Shown: piece after piece, positions 37,879 through 46,046 of the stretch
Position numbering within the stretch: the stretch's first letter is position 1
Layout: each line of letters begins with the position of its first letter
DNA from: Pseudobutyrivibrio sp. 49
Lineage (GTDB): Bacteria > Bacillota > Clostridia > Lachnospirales > Lachnospiraceae
Direction: 5' to 3'
DNA: 47,270 nt
Assembly (NCBI RefSeq): GCF_900100545.1
Contig: NZ_FNDP01000022.1
Location: forward strand, 1 to 47,270
Program-made: the position numbers and the translations under genes
Notes under the pieces: generated by a model
The model's database searches: none
The model's input: only the letters and a program-made list of their open reading frames with translations
Told to the model about the DNA's origin: nothing

Positions 37879-38346
37879 ATGAATAAAGAAGGCAGAAAGT
37901 TAATAGCTAATAATAAAAAGGCTTATCATGAGTATTTTATGGAAGAGGAATATGAAGCAGGTATTGAGCTTCACGGAACAGAAGTAAAGTCCATGAGAAT
38001 GGGTCAGTGCTCCATTAAAGAAGCCTTTGTAAGAATCGATAATGGTGAAATGTTTATCTACCAGATGCATGTTAATCCATATGAGAAGGGAAATATCTTC
38101 AACAGAGATCCCCTTCGTCCAAGAAAGCTTCTTTTACACAAGTCAGAGATTAACAGGCTTCTTAGCAAAATAAAGGAAAGCGGTTATACAATCGTTCCTT
38201 TGGAGGTTTATCTTAATAACGGCCTTGTAAAGGTTAAGATTGCGTTGGCAAAAGGTAAAAAGCTTTATGATAAGAGAGCTGATATCCAGAAGAAGGATAT
38301 GAAGAGGGAAGCAGAAAGAGACTTTAAGATAAGGAATTTAGGATAA
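37879..38346 (+). CDS. smpB: SsrA-binding protein SmpB
   Basis: A 155-residue tmRNA partner ([27 protein letters not shown] in two blocks; [20 protein letters not shown]). It delivers tmRNA to stalled ribosomes. It starts 2 bases after rnr and its stop overlaps the maf start by one base. ssrA itself is 0.7 kb downstream. Confidence 0.97.
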   Translation: MNKEGRKLIANNKKAYHEYFMEEEYEAGIELHGTEVKSMRMGQCSIKEAFVRIDNGEMFIYQMHVNPYEKGNIFNRDPLRPRKLLLHKSEINRLLSKIKESGYTIVPLEVYLNNGLVKVKIALAKGKKLYDKRADIQKKDMKREAERDFKIRNLG

Positions 38347-38897
38347 TGAAAATTGTACTTGCATCGGGATCACCACGTAGAAAAGAATTATTATCACAGG
38401 CTGGTATTGAGTTTGTTGTAGATCCAGCAGATATTGATGAGGTTACAGAGGAGACACTTCCAGCAAAGGTTGTTGAGAACCTGAGCCGACAGAAGGCTCT
38501 TGCAGTAGCAAAAAAGCATCAGGGAGAGACAGTACTTGCTGCTGATACAGTTGTTGCTTTTGACGATAAAATCCTTGGTAAGCCAAAGGATGAAGAGGAT
38601 GCTTTCAGAATGCTTACAGAGCTTTCAGGAAGAGCGCATCAGGTATATACAGGAGTTACTATTGTGGAAGCCAATGGAGAGGTTAAGACTTTCTCTGAGT
38701 GTACAGAAGTAACAATGTATGAGAACTCTTCAGAGGCTATTAGAAGCTACATCGCATCAAAGGAGCCTATGGATAAGGCTGGTGCTTATGGAATCCAGGG
38801 CTTAGGTGCAGTATTGATTAAGGGCATTGAGGGAGACTACAACAATGTTGTAGGATTACCGCTTGCGAAAGTATACAGAGTACTATATAATTTGTAG
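38346..38897 (+). CDS. maf: Maf family nucleotide pyrophosphatase
   Basis: A 183-residue protein with the signature ASGSPRRKELL at the start, AADTVVAFDDKILGKP and KAGAYGIQGLGA. Maf proteins hydrolyse non-canonical or modified nucleoside triphosphates and can arrest septation when overproduced. It sits between smpB and ssrA. Confidence 0.95.
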   Translation: MKIVLASGSPRRKELLSQAGIEFVVDPADIDEVTEETLPAKVVENLSRQKALAVAKKHQGETVLAADTVVAFDDKILGKPKDEEDAFRMLTELSGRAHQVYTGVTIVEANGEVKTFSECTEVTMYENSSEAIRSYIASKEPMDKAGAYGIQGLGAVLIKGIEGDYNNVVGLPLAKVYRVLYNL

Positions 38898-38912
38898 TGC
38901 ACGTTAGATTGC

Positions 38913-38933
38913 GGGCTAGTCATGGTTTCGACA
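38913..38933 (+). repeat. duplicate copy of the tmRNA 5' end
   Basis: These 21 bases, beginning GGGCTAGTCATGG, are identical to the first 21 bases of the tmRNA gene at 39007-39027. They begin 16 bases after maf. The following sequence differs from tmRNA and forms its own hairpin (GATGTTAAAAGCA with TGCTTTTAATATC, 38938-38975). Confidence 0.9.
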
Positions 38934-39006
38934 TAGTGATGTTAAAAGCAGAATGAAATGAATGCTTTTAATATCAGAAACCTGTATAGTCATTTATTTA
39001 GTTTTT

Positions 39007-39345
39007 GGGCTAGTCATGGTTTCGACAGGGGTCATGCAGCGGAAGAAGCGAGTCCCACGGCGATGGGTTAAATGGCCAAACTTAAAATTAAACGCTAACG
39101 ATAATTTAGCATACGCTGCCTAGTTGCGGCAGTCTGACCTAGAGCACCTACACTTTAGGACCCAGACTTCGACTCTGTAGGAAACGACGTTATCAAAGCT
39201 TTGAGATGGCGGGCGTATCATGAAGCTACTAAAGCATAAATCCTGTTTGTGGGAGTTATGTGGAGGGAATGTAAAAATACAAACTACACTCGTAGAAGGG
39301 CCGGGAATTGGCTTTTGGACACGGGTTCGACTCCCGTCTAGTCCA
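39007..39345 (+). ncRNA. ssrA: transfer-messenger RNA
   Basis: The 5' end GGGCTAGTCATGGTTTCGAC and 3' end GGGTTCGACTCCC then TCTAGTCCA form the tRNA-like part; acceptor stem GGGCTAG (39007-39013) pairs with CTAGTCC (39338-39344). The T-arm GGGTTCGACTCCC is clear. The encoded tag runs in frame to TAG at 39121-39123 and reads NLKLNANDNLAYAA from 39079; the exact resume codon is uncertain. The 3' CCA is not encoded (the genome has CTA after the discriminator A). A possible -10 TATAGT lies at 38985-38990. A terminator follows. Confidence 0.95.
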
Positions 39346-39353
39346 CTAAAATC

Positions 39354-39392
39354 AATCCAATCGAAGTATTGAACTTCGGTTGGATTTTTTTA
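39354..39392 (+). terminator. terminator of ssrA
   Basis: A 14-bp stem, 39354-39367 with 39373-39386 (one G.U), is followed by T6. Confidence 0.9.
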
Positions 39393-39490
39393 TTTGGACA
39401 ATAGTTACGAAAAGTTTGTTCTGAATTGTTTATGATACTTATCAATGATAAACTTTTTGTATCGGTATTGGGGAGATGGAGTATATTGTT

Positions 39491-40630
39491 ATGAGTAATA
39501 ATTTTAGAAATAGAAATATGTCTGAGGACGAGCGTAGAGCATATCGCAGACGCAAGAAGTTGATTCGTAGAATTCAGGTTTATTCTGAAATGGCTTTGAT
39601 AGCTATTGCAATAATAGTTACAGGCTGTCTTATTATTTCCCATATAAAAGGAAAAGATGATGGTACTTTAAAGGTTGCTGCCGAGGAAAAGGTTGTGGCA
39701 GAGGCTGAAACCTCTGAGGAAAAGGCTACAGGTCTAAAAGTATCTGCAAAAGCTTCTGAGGAACCAAAAGAGGAAGAAACAAAGGAAATAGAAGAGGAAG
39801 AGGCACCAAAGGCTGGCAATTATTCTGCAAAGGAATCTGAGGAAACAGTTCAGATTGGCGGAGATGTTGTCAGTGAATCTGCAGTGTTGATTAACAATAA
39901 AACAAAGACAATAGTAGCTACCAGAAATGCTACTGAAAAGATTGTTCCTGCATCCATGACAAAGGTTATGACTGTTCTTGTAGCAGCTAATCATATTTCA
40001 CCTGAAAAGCTTGATGAGAAGATCGTTATGAGCCATGAGGCGATTGACTATTCATATGCAGGAGGTGGCTCCACATCGGGCTTTGTTGAGGATGAAGAAG
40101 TTACAGTAAGAGATTTGTTCTATGGAACAATTCTTCCATCCGGTGGTGATGCTGCAGCTCAGCTTGCAATCTACGTTGCAGGTGATATCGACAGCTTTGT
40201 TAAAATGATGAATGAAGAGTGTAAAGCTCTTGGTATTAGTGAAACTACACATTTCACAAATCCTGTAGGGTTCCATAGCAAGGAGCACTATAGCACCCCT
40301 TATGATATAGCAATTATTATGATGGCTGCCCTTGATAATGAGGTTTGCAAGGAAGTCGTTACCACTAAGGTTTACAATTCTACAGCTACAAACGTTAATC
40401 CAGAAGGAATCACCATTTCTAACTGGTTCTTGCGTAGAATAGAGGATAAGGAATTTGGTGGTGAGATAGAGGGTGCCAAGACTGGATATGTAGATGAATC
40501 GGGAAGCTGTGCAGTAAGCTCCATGATATCAGAAAGCGGTACAGAATATATATGCTGCACCGCTCACTCAAGCTCCTCATGGAGATGTATCTATGATCAT
40601 GTAGATATTTATAAAACTTACGCTAAATAA
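39491..40630 (+). CDS. D-alanyl-D-alanine carboxypeptidase (PBP5 family)
   Basis: A 379-residue membrane-bound enzyme that trims peptidoglycan stem peptides. A basic N-terminus and membrane helix (MALIAIAIIVTGCLII) are followed by a 75-residue Glu/Ala/Lys-rich linker, then the serine-enzyme domain: S155-M-T-K158, the second motif LPSGGDAA (usually SGN; here SGG), and KTG in GAKTGYVD. The C-terminal extension of classic PBP5 is missing. ATG 39491 has GGAG at good distance; ATG 39476 overlaps that site. The SGG variant is tolerated in several Clostridial carboxypeptidases. Confidence 0.88.
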   Translation: MSNNFRNRNMSEDERRAYRRRKKLIRRIQVYSEMALIAIAIIVTGCLIISHIKGKDDGTLKVAAEEKVVAEAETSEEKATGLKVSAKASEEPKEEETKEIEEEEAPKAGNYSAKESEETVQIGGDVVSESAVLINNKTKTIVATRNATEKIVPASMTKVMTVLVAANHISPEKLDEKIVMSHEAIDYSYAGGGSTSGFVEDEEVTVRDLFYGTILPSGGDAAAQLAIYVAGDIDSFVKMMNEECKALGISETTHFTNPVGFHSKEHYSTPYDIAIIMMAALDNEVCKEVVTTKVYNSTATNVNPEGITISNWFLRRIEDKEFGGEIEGAKTGYVDESGSCAVSSMISESGTEYICCTAHSSSSWRCIYDHVDIYKTYAK

Positions 40631-40635
40631 AATCC

Positions 40636-40722
40636 GCCAGTTACAGTAACAAGCATTAGTATTTCTACACTCAGCTGAAGAAAGCTTCGTTTAAGAAATC
40701 TAATAGCTTGTTACTTACTGGC
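40636..40722. repeat. 87-base near-continuous hairpin between convergent genes
   Basis: GCCAGT (40636-40641) pairs with ACTGGC (40717-40722), AGTAACAAGC (40645-40654) with GCTTGTTACT (40706-40715), and the pairing goes on inward as ATTAG/CTAAT and ATTTCT/AGAAAT, with a small GAAG/CTTC hairpin at the tip. No T run is present on either side, so it is an unusual terminator or a small palindromic element. Confidence 0.7.
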
Positions 40723-40725
40723 TTA

Positions 40726-41370
40726 TTATATATCCAGGATTTTTGAAAAGCTATCTACGTACGCTATTGGATTGAACTGCTGAAGTACATCCATATCACG
40801 GAAACCATAGGTGCAAAGCACGTAATCAAGCCCTGCATTTTCTGCTGTGGCTGCATCTACTTCGGAATCACCCACATAGAGTACTTTTGACTTATCACTG
40901 ATTCCGAGCTTTTTCAAAGCGATTTCGATTGGCTCTGGATCAGGCTTTCTTTTGTGGATGCCATCATCGCCTACCACGATAGTGATGTTTGGCGCGAAAA
41001 AATCATCAATTAATGAATCACTGGCTGTCTGACCTTTATTGGTTACGATAGCCATTTTTTTGCCCATTTCTACAAGCTTTCCGGTGGTTTCCATAACACC
41101 ATCGTAAGGCTTTGTCTTAATGAGATTATGGCAGTTATAGTATTCAATGAATTCTTTAAGGAATTCTTCAAAATGTTCATAATTAGCTCCCTCAGGAAGA
41201 GCACGTTCCACGAGCTTTCTAAGGCCATTGCCTACAAATCTTCGAACGTCATCTATAGAATGGGTAGGAAAACCATATTTTGCCAGCATATAATTAATGC
41301 TATCAGTCAAATCTTCCAGAGTATATAAAAGTGTTCCGTCCAAATCGAATAATATTGCTTCGTATTTCAT
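40726..41370 (-). CDS. HAD family hydrolase, phosphoglycolate phosphatase-like
   Basis: A 214-residue HAD-IA phosphatase. Motif I FDLDGTLL holds the nucleophile and acid Asp, motif II lies in AIVTNKG, and motif IV in VLYVGDSEVDAATAENAGL. The helical cap (LTDSINYMLAKYGFP) is of the Gph/PgmB kind. The exact substrate is not fixed by sequence; phosphoglycolate and other small phosphates are typical. RBS AGGAG on the minus strand. Confidence 0.88.
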   Translation of the reverse strand: MKYEAILFDLDGTLLYTLEDLTDSINYMLAKYGFPTHSIDDVRRFVGNGLRKLVERALPEGANYEHFEEFLKEFIEYYNCHNLIKTKPYDGVMETTGKLVEMGKKMAIVTNKGQTASDSLIDDFFAPNITIVVGDDGIHKRKPDPEPIEIALKKLGISDKSKVLYVGDSEVDAATAENAGLDYVLCTYGFRDMDVLQQFNPIAYVDSFSKILDI

Positions 41371-41479
41371 GTTTAGCTCCTATAAAAATGTTTTGATTTC
41401 TAATCCTCAGTTATAGTTGAATTTATGGGATTTGTAAAGAGTGGTAGTATAATTAATGGACAAATAGTTGTTATTTTGT

Positions 41480-41508
41480 TTGAATTATACATGTGGTTTT
41501 GTTATCAT
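41480..41508 (+). promoter_or_regulatory. promoter of the acetyltransferase-lysozyme pair
   Basis: TTGAAT (41480-41485) and TATCAT (41503-41508) have a 17-base spacer, 31 bases before the start codon. Confidence 0.6.
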
Positions 41509-41539
41509 TTTTTTATATTAGTTTTTGCGGAGAAATGCT

Positions 41540-42067
41540 ATGAATATTATTATACGTGATGCTGTTGAAGCTGATGCTAAGGCTATTCATGATATTTACG
41601 GATATTATGCTGAAAACACAGCAGTTACTTTTACAGAACAGAATCCCTCTGTGGAGGAATACAGACAGAGTATTATTGATACGAAGAAGGCGTATCCTTA
41701 CATAGTAGCCTGTGATGAGTCTGGTAAGGTGCTTGGCATGGCATATGGCGGACAGGTTAGACATCACGATGCATATAAGTTTTCTGTAGAGACTACTATT
41801 TACGTTTCAAAGGACGCGCCAAAGCGTCAGGGAATCGGCAGCAAATTATATACAGCTCTTGAGGAAAGACTCTCCGCAATGGGCTACAAATTCATGTACG
41901 GTGTTATTACTGATGACAACGAACCAAGTATCGCTCTGCACAAGGCTCTTGGTTTCGAGGAGGTCGGCCATTTCAAAGATATTGGCTATAAATTTGGACA
42001 ATGGAAGGGAATAGTGTGGTATCGCAAGCAGATAGGTTCTCTTGATGATATGACACTTAGAATATAA
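41540..42067 (+). CDS. GNAT acetyltransferase, phosphinothricin acetyltransferase-like
   Basis: A 175-residue N-acetyltransferase (IRDAVEADAKAIHDIYGYYAENTAVTF; VSKDAPKRQGIGSKLYTALE acetyl-CoA loop; LHKALGFEEVGHFKDIGYKFGQW). The last blocks mark the PAT/methionine sulfoximine subgroup, which acetylates amino-acid analogues. The in-frame TTG at 41525 overlaps GCGGAG, so ATG 41540 is chosen. One base separates it from the lysozyme gene. Confidence 0.88.
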   Translation: MNIIIRDAVEADAKAIHDIYGYYAENTAVTFTEQNPSVEEYRQSIIDTKKAYPYIVACDESGKVLGMAYGGQVRHHDAYKFSVETTIYVSKDAPKRQGIGSKLYTALEERLSAMGYKFMYGVITDDNEPSIALHKALGFEEVGHFKDIGYKFGQWKGIVWYRKQIGSLDDMTLRI

Positions 42068-42068
42068 G

Positions 42069-43076
42069 ATGAGAAAAGCAATCAGATATTTTTTAATATC
42101 TATTATTTCGATAATAGTGACACTAATAGCGGTGGGTGTTATTTACATAGTGATTGATACTAAGGGCCGCATTCAGGTGGACAAGGTAGAAGAGGGACAG
42201 ACTTATTCTTCTGCCGAGGTGGAGGCTCTTGTTGATGAGGCAAAGGAAGAGGGAAGGATTTCTGTTCTTGATTCTTTGAGAGAATCTCTTGAAAACGGAA
42301 ATACGATAATTTCTGTTTTAAAATCTTTCTATCCTGAATATATCGTTGTAGCTGCAAATCAAAAGTACAACTTTGTTCCAATTAATGAGGAGCTTACAAA
42401 GAGTGCCTTTAACATTGATAATCTTGTTGAGGATGAGGAGACTGGACGATACAGCTATGTAGAAGATGGTAAGGTTACTTCTAAGTTTGGTATAGATGTT
42501 TCCTCTCATCAGGGAGATATCGATTGGCAGGCTGTAGCTGAGGATGGCGTTGAGTTTGCTTTTATCCGTGCAGTTTACCGTGGTTATGGCACAGGAAAGC
42601 TTGTTGTAGATGAGAAATGCATCGAAAACATCGAGGGCGCTCAGGCCGCCGGAATCGATGTTGGTGTTTACGTATTCTCACAGGCTATTTCAAAGGATGA
42701 GGTTTTAGAAGAAGCTTCTACAGTAATAGATCTGCTAAAAGGATATGAGCTTCAGCTTCCAATCGTATTTGATGTGGAAAAGGTAAGCGACAGCGAGGCC
42801 CGCACAAATACACTTTCTGTTGAAGACAGAACAAATCTTACCATCGGATTCCTTAATTCAATCAAGAATGCTGGATATGATGGAATGATTTACCATAACA
42901 CTGAGATGGGCGCTATGCTTATCGATTTGACACAGCTTACAGAGTATCCAAAGTGGTTTGCAGGATACAACAAAGAATTTTACTGGCCATATGAATATCA
43001 GCTTTGGCAGTATTCAGAAAAAGGTTCAGTTAAGGGAATCAAAGGTAATGTAGATTTAGACCTTTGGTTACAATAA
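42069..43076 (+). CDS. membrane-anchored GH25 lysozyme
   Basis: A 335-residue muramidase. An N-terminal membrane helix (YFLISIISIIVTLIAVGVIY) leads into a 110-residue unknown region and then the GH25 barrel from about residue 138: GIDVSSHQGDIDW with the catalytic Asp, AFIRAVYRGYGTG, VGVYVFSQA, PIVFDVEKV with the second acid, and YQLWQYS near the end. It acts on peptidoglycan outside the membrane. No cell-wall repeat domain follows. Confidence 0.92.
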   Translation: MRKAIRYFLISIISIIVTLIAVGVIYIVIDTKGRIQVDKVEEGQTYSSAEVEALVDEAKEEGRISVLDSLRESLENGNTIISVLKSFYPEYIVVAANQKYNFVPINEELTKSAFNIDNLVEDEETGRYSYVEDGKVTSKFGIDVSSHQGDIDWQAVAEDGVEFAFIRAVYRGYGTGKLVVDEKCIENIEGAQAAGIDVGVYVFSQAISKDEVLEEASTVIDLLKGYELQLPIVFDVEKVSDSEARTNTLSVEDRTNLTIGFLNSIKNAGYDGMIYHNTEMGAMLIDLTQLTEYPKWFAGYNKEFYWPYEYQLWQYSEKGSVKGIKGNVDLDLWLQ

Positions 43077-43093
43077 GAGGAGGATATGGAAAA

Positions 43094-43531
43094 ATGCAAT
43101 TTGAAACATTACAAAAAGACATGGTTGCAGCAATGAAGGCTAGAGACAAGGCTAGAAAAGATGCTATTTCTTCACTTGTATCTGATGTTAAGAAGGCAGC
43201 CATTGATGCTGGAACAAGAGATAACATTGCGGACGAATTGGTAGATCAGGTTATTCTCAAGTCATTAAAGACAGCAAAGGAACAGCTTGATACATGTCCA
43301 GCTGAGAGAACAGATTTAAAGGACGAGTATCAGTTTAGATATGATGTTATTAAAGAATATGCGCCTGCAATGATGAGCGATGATGAGATTCGTGCATTCC
43401 TTCAGGAAAAATTCGCAGATGTTATAGCATCTAAGAATAAGGGCGCTATCATGAAAGAGGTAATGCCTGCTTTAAAGGGAAAGGCTGATGGAAAAGCAAT
43501 CAATATGATTGTTGCTGAACTTTGTAAATAA
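43094..43531 (+). CDS. GatB/YqeY domain protein
   Basis: A 145-residue helical protein with the YqeY/GatB tail domain (LQKDMVAAMKARDKARKDAISSL in two blocks; AIMKEVMPALKGKADGKAIN). It may bind tRNA or a partner; no catalytic site. ATG 43094 sits about 9 bases after AGGAGG; another in-frame ATG at 43064 lies inside the lysozyme gene without a site. Confidence 0.9.
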   Translation: MQFETLQKDMVAAMKARDKARKDAISSLVSDVKKAAIDAGTRDNIADELVDQVILKSLKTAKEQLDTCPAERTDLKDEYQFRYDVIKEYAPAMMSDDEIRAFLQEKFADVIASKNKGAIMKEVMPALKGKADGKAINMIVAELCK

Positions 43532-43551
43532 TTATTTGTTTAATTTGCTCT

Positions 43552-43591
43552 ATATCAGTATTGTTCAAAATACCGATATGGGGCTTTTTTA
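43552..43591 (+). terminator. terminator after the YqeY gene
   Basis: ATATCAGTATT (43552-43562) pairs with AATACCGATAT (43569-43579), one mismatch, followed by GGGGC and T6. It marks the right edge of the conserved gene block. Confidence 0.7.
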
Positions 43592-43620
43592 ATGTACAGA
43601 AAAACGATATAGTTGATTAA

Positions 43621-43743
43621 GAGCATTTTGTTGGAGACTATGAGCAGAAAACAGTTCTGCTAGTGTACAAAGATAAATATCATTACACAGGATGGGAGAC
43701 AGATCCTGGATTGGAAATATACAACCATCGCAAGAAGCTATAG
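43621..43743 (+). pseudogene. gene fragment, 40 codons without a start
   Basis: An open stretch encodes a coherent peptide (LLVYKDKYHYTGWETDPGLE, then IYNHRKKL and a stop) bounded upstream by a stop and with no start codon. The composition looks protein-like rather than random. I do not recognise the parent family. It overlaps no other gene and lies just upstream of an acetyltransferase, so it is probably the 3' remnant of a lost gene. Confidence 0.35.
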
Positions 43744-43778
43744 AAAAGGTTGCTAATAAGGATATAGGATTAAAGATT

Positions 43779-44312
43779 ATGTCAATTACATTAACACAAT
43801 TGTCACCAGATGACCGTGAGCAATTTATATTAGATAATCAGGAGGCGTTTAATTATGGCGCCCTAGAAGAGTTTGGCCGTAGGGATGATCATTTCGAAGA
43901 GAATGAACAAATCATATCGAGGGAGACCATAGAGCAATCTATTGATGGCGGAGAGGCTTATCGTATTATGGATGATGGCAAACCTGTTGGAGGAGTTATT
44001 ATCAAGGTCGATGGAGCTAGAGGAGATTTAGATATTCTTTTTACATTGCCAAAGGAACATAGCAAGGGTGTGGGTTATGCTGCCTGGTGTGAGGTAGAGA
44101 AGCTTCATCCAGAGGTAAAGGTATGGGAGACAGTGACTCCATATTTTGAGACTAGAAACATCCATTTCTATGTGAACCGATGTGGATTTCATATTGTTGA
44201 GTTTTACAATAAGTTTCATCCAGATCCAAACGACCCTGATGGGGAACATATGGATTTGGATGACCAGTTCCCAGATGGGATGTTTAGGTTCGAGAAGGTT
44301 ATGGGAGAATAA
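43779..44312 (+). CDS. GNAT acetyltransferase
   Basis: A 177-residue acetyltransferase with domain start SITLTQLSPDDREQFILDNQ, central strands with PVGGVIIKVDG, and the C-terminal YVNRCGFHIVEFYNKF block that ends the GNAT fold. Substrate unknown. ATG 43779 is chosen because the homology starts there and AGGATTAAAG precedes it; the frame is open to GTG/ATG at 43692 but that part is unlike any GNAT and overlaps the gene fragment. Confidence 0.8.
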   Translation: MSITLTQLSPDDREQFILDNQEAFNYGALEEFGRRDDHFEENEQIISRETIEQSIDGGEAYRIMDDGKPVGGVIIKVDGARGDLDILFTLPKEHSKGVGYAAWCEVEKLHPEVKVWETVTPYFETRNIHFYVNRCGFHIVEFYNKFHPDPNDPDGEHMDLDDQFPDGMFRFEKVMGE

Positions 44313-44317
44313 GATTT

Positions 44318-44659
44318 ATGGATTTAAATTCTCTTGAAAATATAAGTATTAAACGTGTGATAGAACGTGGCACTGCAAAGATATTAGAGCAGAATGAAAA
44401 TTGCATTTTAGTTTATGACGAAGTTAGTAAAGCGCTTATGCTAGATTGTGTTAATATCGATGAAGCAGAGAGGGTACTTGAGGCAAATGATGTTGAAAAT
44501 CAGGAGGCCTTTCTTTTAGAGAAGCCACAATGGATGATTTCCCATTTATTTCATCAGAGTATGACCTGATATCAGAAGATGAATGAAGCATCACTCAAGT
44601 TGCAGGAGAGCATGGGACTTACAAGATCTGAGAATACGGTGCTTTGGATGTGGCGATAA
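44318..44659 (+). pseudogene. broken GNAT acetyltransferase
   Basis: The first 83 codons (to TGA at 44567-44569) encode a GNAT-family N-terminal domain of the type GTAKILEQNENCILVYDE...QWMISHLFHQSMT. Read through the TGA in the same frame, the next 29 codons end in KLQESMGLTRSENTVLWMWR, typical of the C-terminus of that same family. So a middle part of roughly 100 codons is missing and a TGA (likely from a Cys codon TGT/TGC) stops translation. The frame is intact on both sides. The 83-residue product alone lacks an acetyl-CoA site. Confidence 0.7.
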
Positions 44660-44685
44660 ATGAGCTTTATGCAAAGGATTGATCT

Positions 44686-45144
44686 ATGGAAATACTTCTT
44701 GTTATTGATATGCAACAAAAGTATATGGATAAATATGATTCAGAACTACTTGACCATGTCAATATGCGTATTCATGAGGCTATGGTCGCAGAAATACCAG
44801 TAGTCTATGTTAGAAATGTAGGTAAACCGGAGACCGAAAAGAATTATGTCCTGGCCGAAGGACTGGATATTGTATCCGAATTCGTATTTACGAAAAGATG
44901 TCCAAGTGCTTTTTCATCTGTGGAGTTTGTTGATTTCATAGAACGGATGAAGGTTGATATCATCAATATGGTTGGTATTGATGGTAGATGCTGTGTGGCT
45001 AAAAGTGTTTTGGATGCGAAGCAAAGAGGTTATGAGGTGAGGCTATATCTGGATTCTGTGGCAGCTACTAATGATAAGTTTTATTTAAAAGAGATTCCTG
45101 ACATGCAGGAGGTTGGAATAGAGATAATATCTGATTATACATAG
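44686..45144 (+). CDS. isochorismatase-family cysteine hydrolase
   Basis: A 152-residue hydrolase with the Asp-Lys-Cys triad: Asp8 in LLVIDMQQKYM, Lys70 in FTKRCPSAF, and Cys103 in IDGRCCVAKSVLDA. The fold covers nicotinamidases, ureidoacrylate and related amidases; the short length and lack of a metal-site His cluster argue against a classic nicotinamidase. RBS AAAGGAT. It begins a run of four genes on the same strand. Confidence 0.85.
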   Translation: MEILLVIDMQQKYMDKYDSELLDHVNMRIHEAMVAEIPVVYVRNVGKPETEKNYVLAEGLDIVSEFVFTKRCPSAFSSVEFVDFIERMKVDIINMVGIDGRCCVAKSVLDAKQRGYEVRLYLDSVAATNDKFYLKEIPDMQEVGIEIISDYT

Positions 45145-45216
45145 CATAAAAGTCATTGCTATTAACCTACTAAAGGAGTATGCTTTTAGAAAAAGAAGAG
45201 AAGGGGGATAATACAA

Positions 45217-45810
45217 ATGATTTCAAGAGATGAGGCCTTCGACTTATTGAAAAAATACAACAAGGATTCTTTTCATATTCAACACGCATTAACCGTTGAA
45301 GCTGTTATGAAATGGTATGCAAATGAACTTGGTTATGCAGATGAAAAGGAATATTGGGGAATTGTTGGACTTTTACATGATATAGATTTTGAATTGTATC
45401 CAGATGAACATTGTTTAAAAGCTCCAGAATTATTAAAAGAGGGCGGTGTGAGTGATGATATTATTCATGCAGTATGTTCACACGGATACGGTATTACTGT
45501 TGGTTGCGGAGAAACTATAGATGTAGAGCCAATAAGAGAGATGGAAAAAGTACTCTTTGCAGCTGATGAGTTGACAGGACTTATTTGGGCGGCGGCTCTG
45601 ATGCGACCATCTAAGAGTACTAAAGATATGGAACTAAAATCTCTTAAGAAGAAATATAAAAGCAAAGGATTTGCTGCAGGATGTTCACGAGAGGTTATAG
45701 AACGTGGTGCAAATCAGCTTGGCTGGGAGCTTAATGACTTGTTAGATAAAACATTGCAAGCGATGGCAGCTAGTGAGGATACAATTAACAAGGAAATGTT
45801 AGCGGGGTAA
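45217..45810 (+). CDS. HD domain hydrolase
   Basis: A 197-residue HD-superfamily protein: the first metal His in HALTVEAVMKW, then LLHDIDFELYP holding the HD pair, and SHGYGI and DELTGLIWAAALMRP later. Proteins of this size are usually metal-dependent phosphohydrolases acting on nucleotides. RBS GAAGGGG. It is followed 6 bases later by the first small cysteine-rich gene, so they are likely cotranscribed. Confidence 0.85.
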   Translation: MISRDEAFDLLKKYNKDSFHIQHALTVEAVMKWYANELGYADEKEYWGIVGLLHDIDFELYPDEHCLKAPELLKEGGVSDDIIHAVCSHGYGITVGCGETIDVEPIREMEKVLFAADELTGLIWAAALMRPSKSTKDMELKSLKKKYKSKGFAAGCSREVIERGANQLGWELNDLLDKTLQAMAASEDTINKEMLAG

Positions 45811-45816
45811 AGGCCT

Positions 45817-46038
45817 ATGAAATCAATCCTTATTAAAGATACAACACGAGAGGAGCGCGAGGAGATTATAAAAGCATCTCTTGATTGTGGGGGCGGATGT
45901 GAAAACTGTTCTTCTTGTTGGCTTGGTGGCGGTAGTCCGTGGGATATTTATCAGGACTATATAGATGGAAAACGTGAAATTAGTGATATTAATAAGGATT
46001 ATATGTCTATATACCGTCAGGATAGGCAAATAAAATAG
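45817..46038 (+). CDS. small cysteine-motif protein, copy 1
   Basis: A 73-residue protein with a CxxxCxxCxxC motif (Cys24, 28, 31, 34) between a charged N-terminal segment (TTREEREEIIK) and a C-terminal segment (YQDYIDGKREISDINKDY). It aligns with the next gene through all three parts. The cysteine spacing could hold zinc or an iron-sulfur cluster; there is no enzymatic domain, signal peptide or membrane helix. I do not recognise a characterised family. RBS GGTAAAGG. It sits between the HD hydrolase and its paralogue. Confidence 0.7.
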   Translation: MKSILIKDTTREEREEIIKASLDCGGGCENCSSCWLGGGSPWDIYQDYIDGKREISDINKDYMSIYRQDRQIK

Positions 46039-46046
46039 GTATATTT

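Noticed and set aside
43692-43778. N-terminal extension of the acetyltransferase at 43779
   Set aside because: The extra 29 residues show no resemblance to the GNAT fold and overlap the separate gene fragment; the internal ATG fits the family start.
44567-44569. Selenocysteine codon in the broken acetyltransferase
   Set aside because: The TGA sits beside a deletion of the catalytic middle region and no SECIS-like hairpin is obvious; plain decay is simpler.
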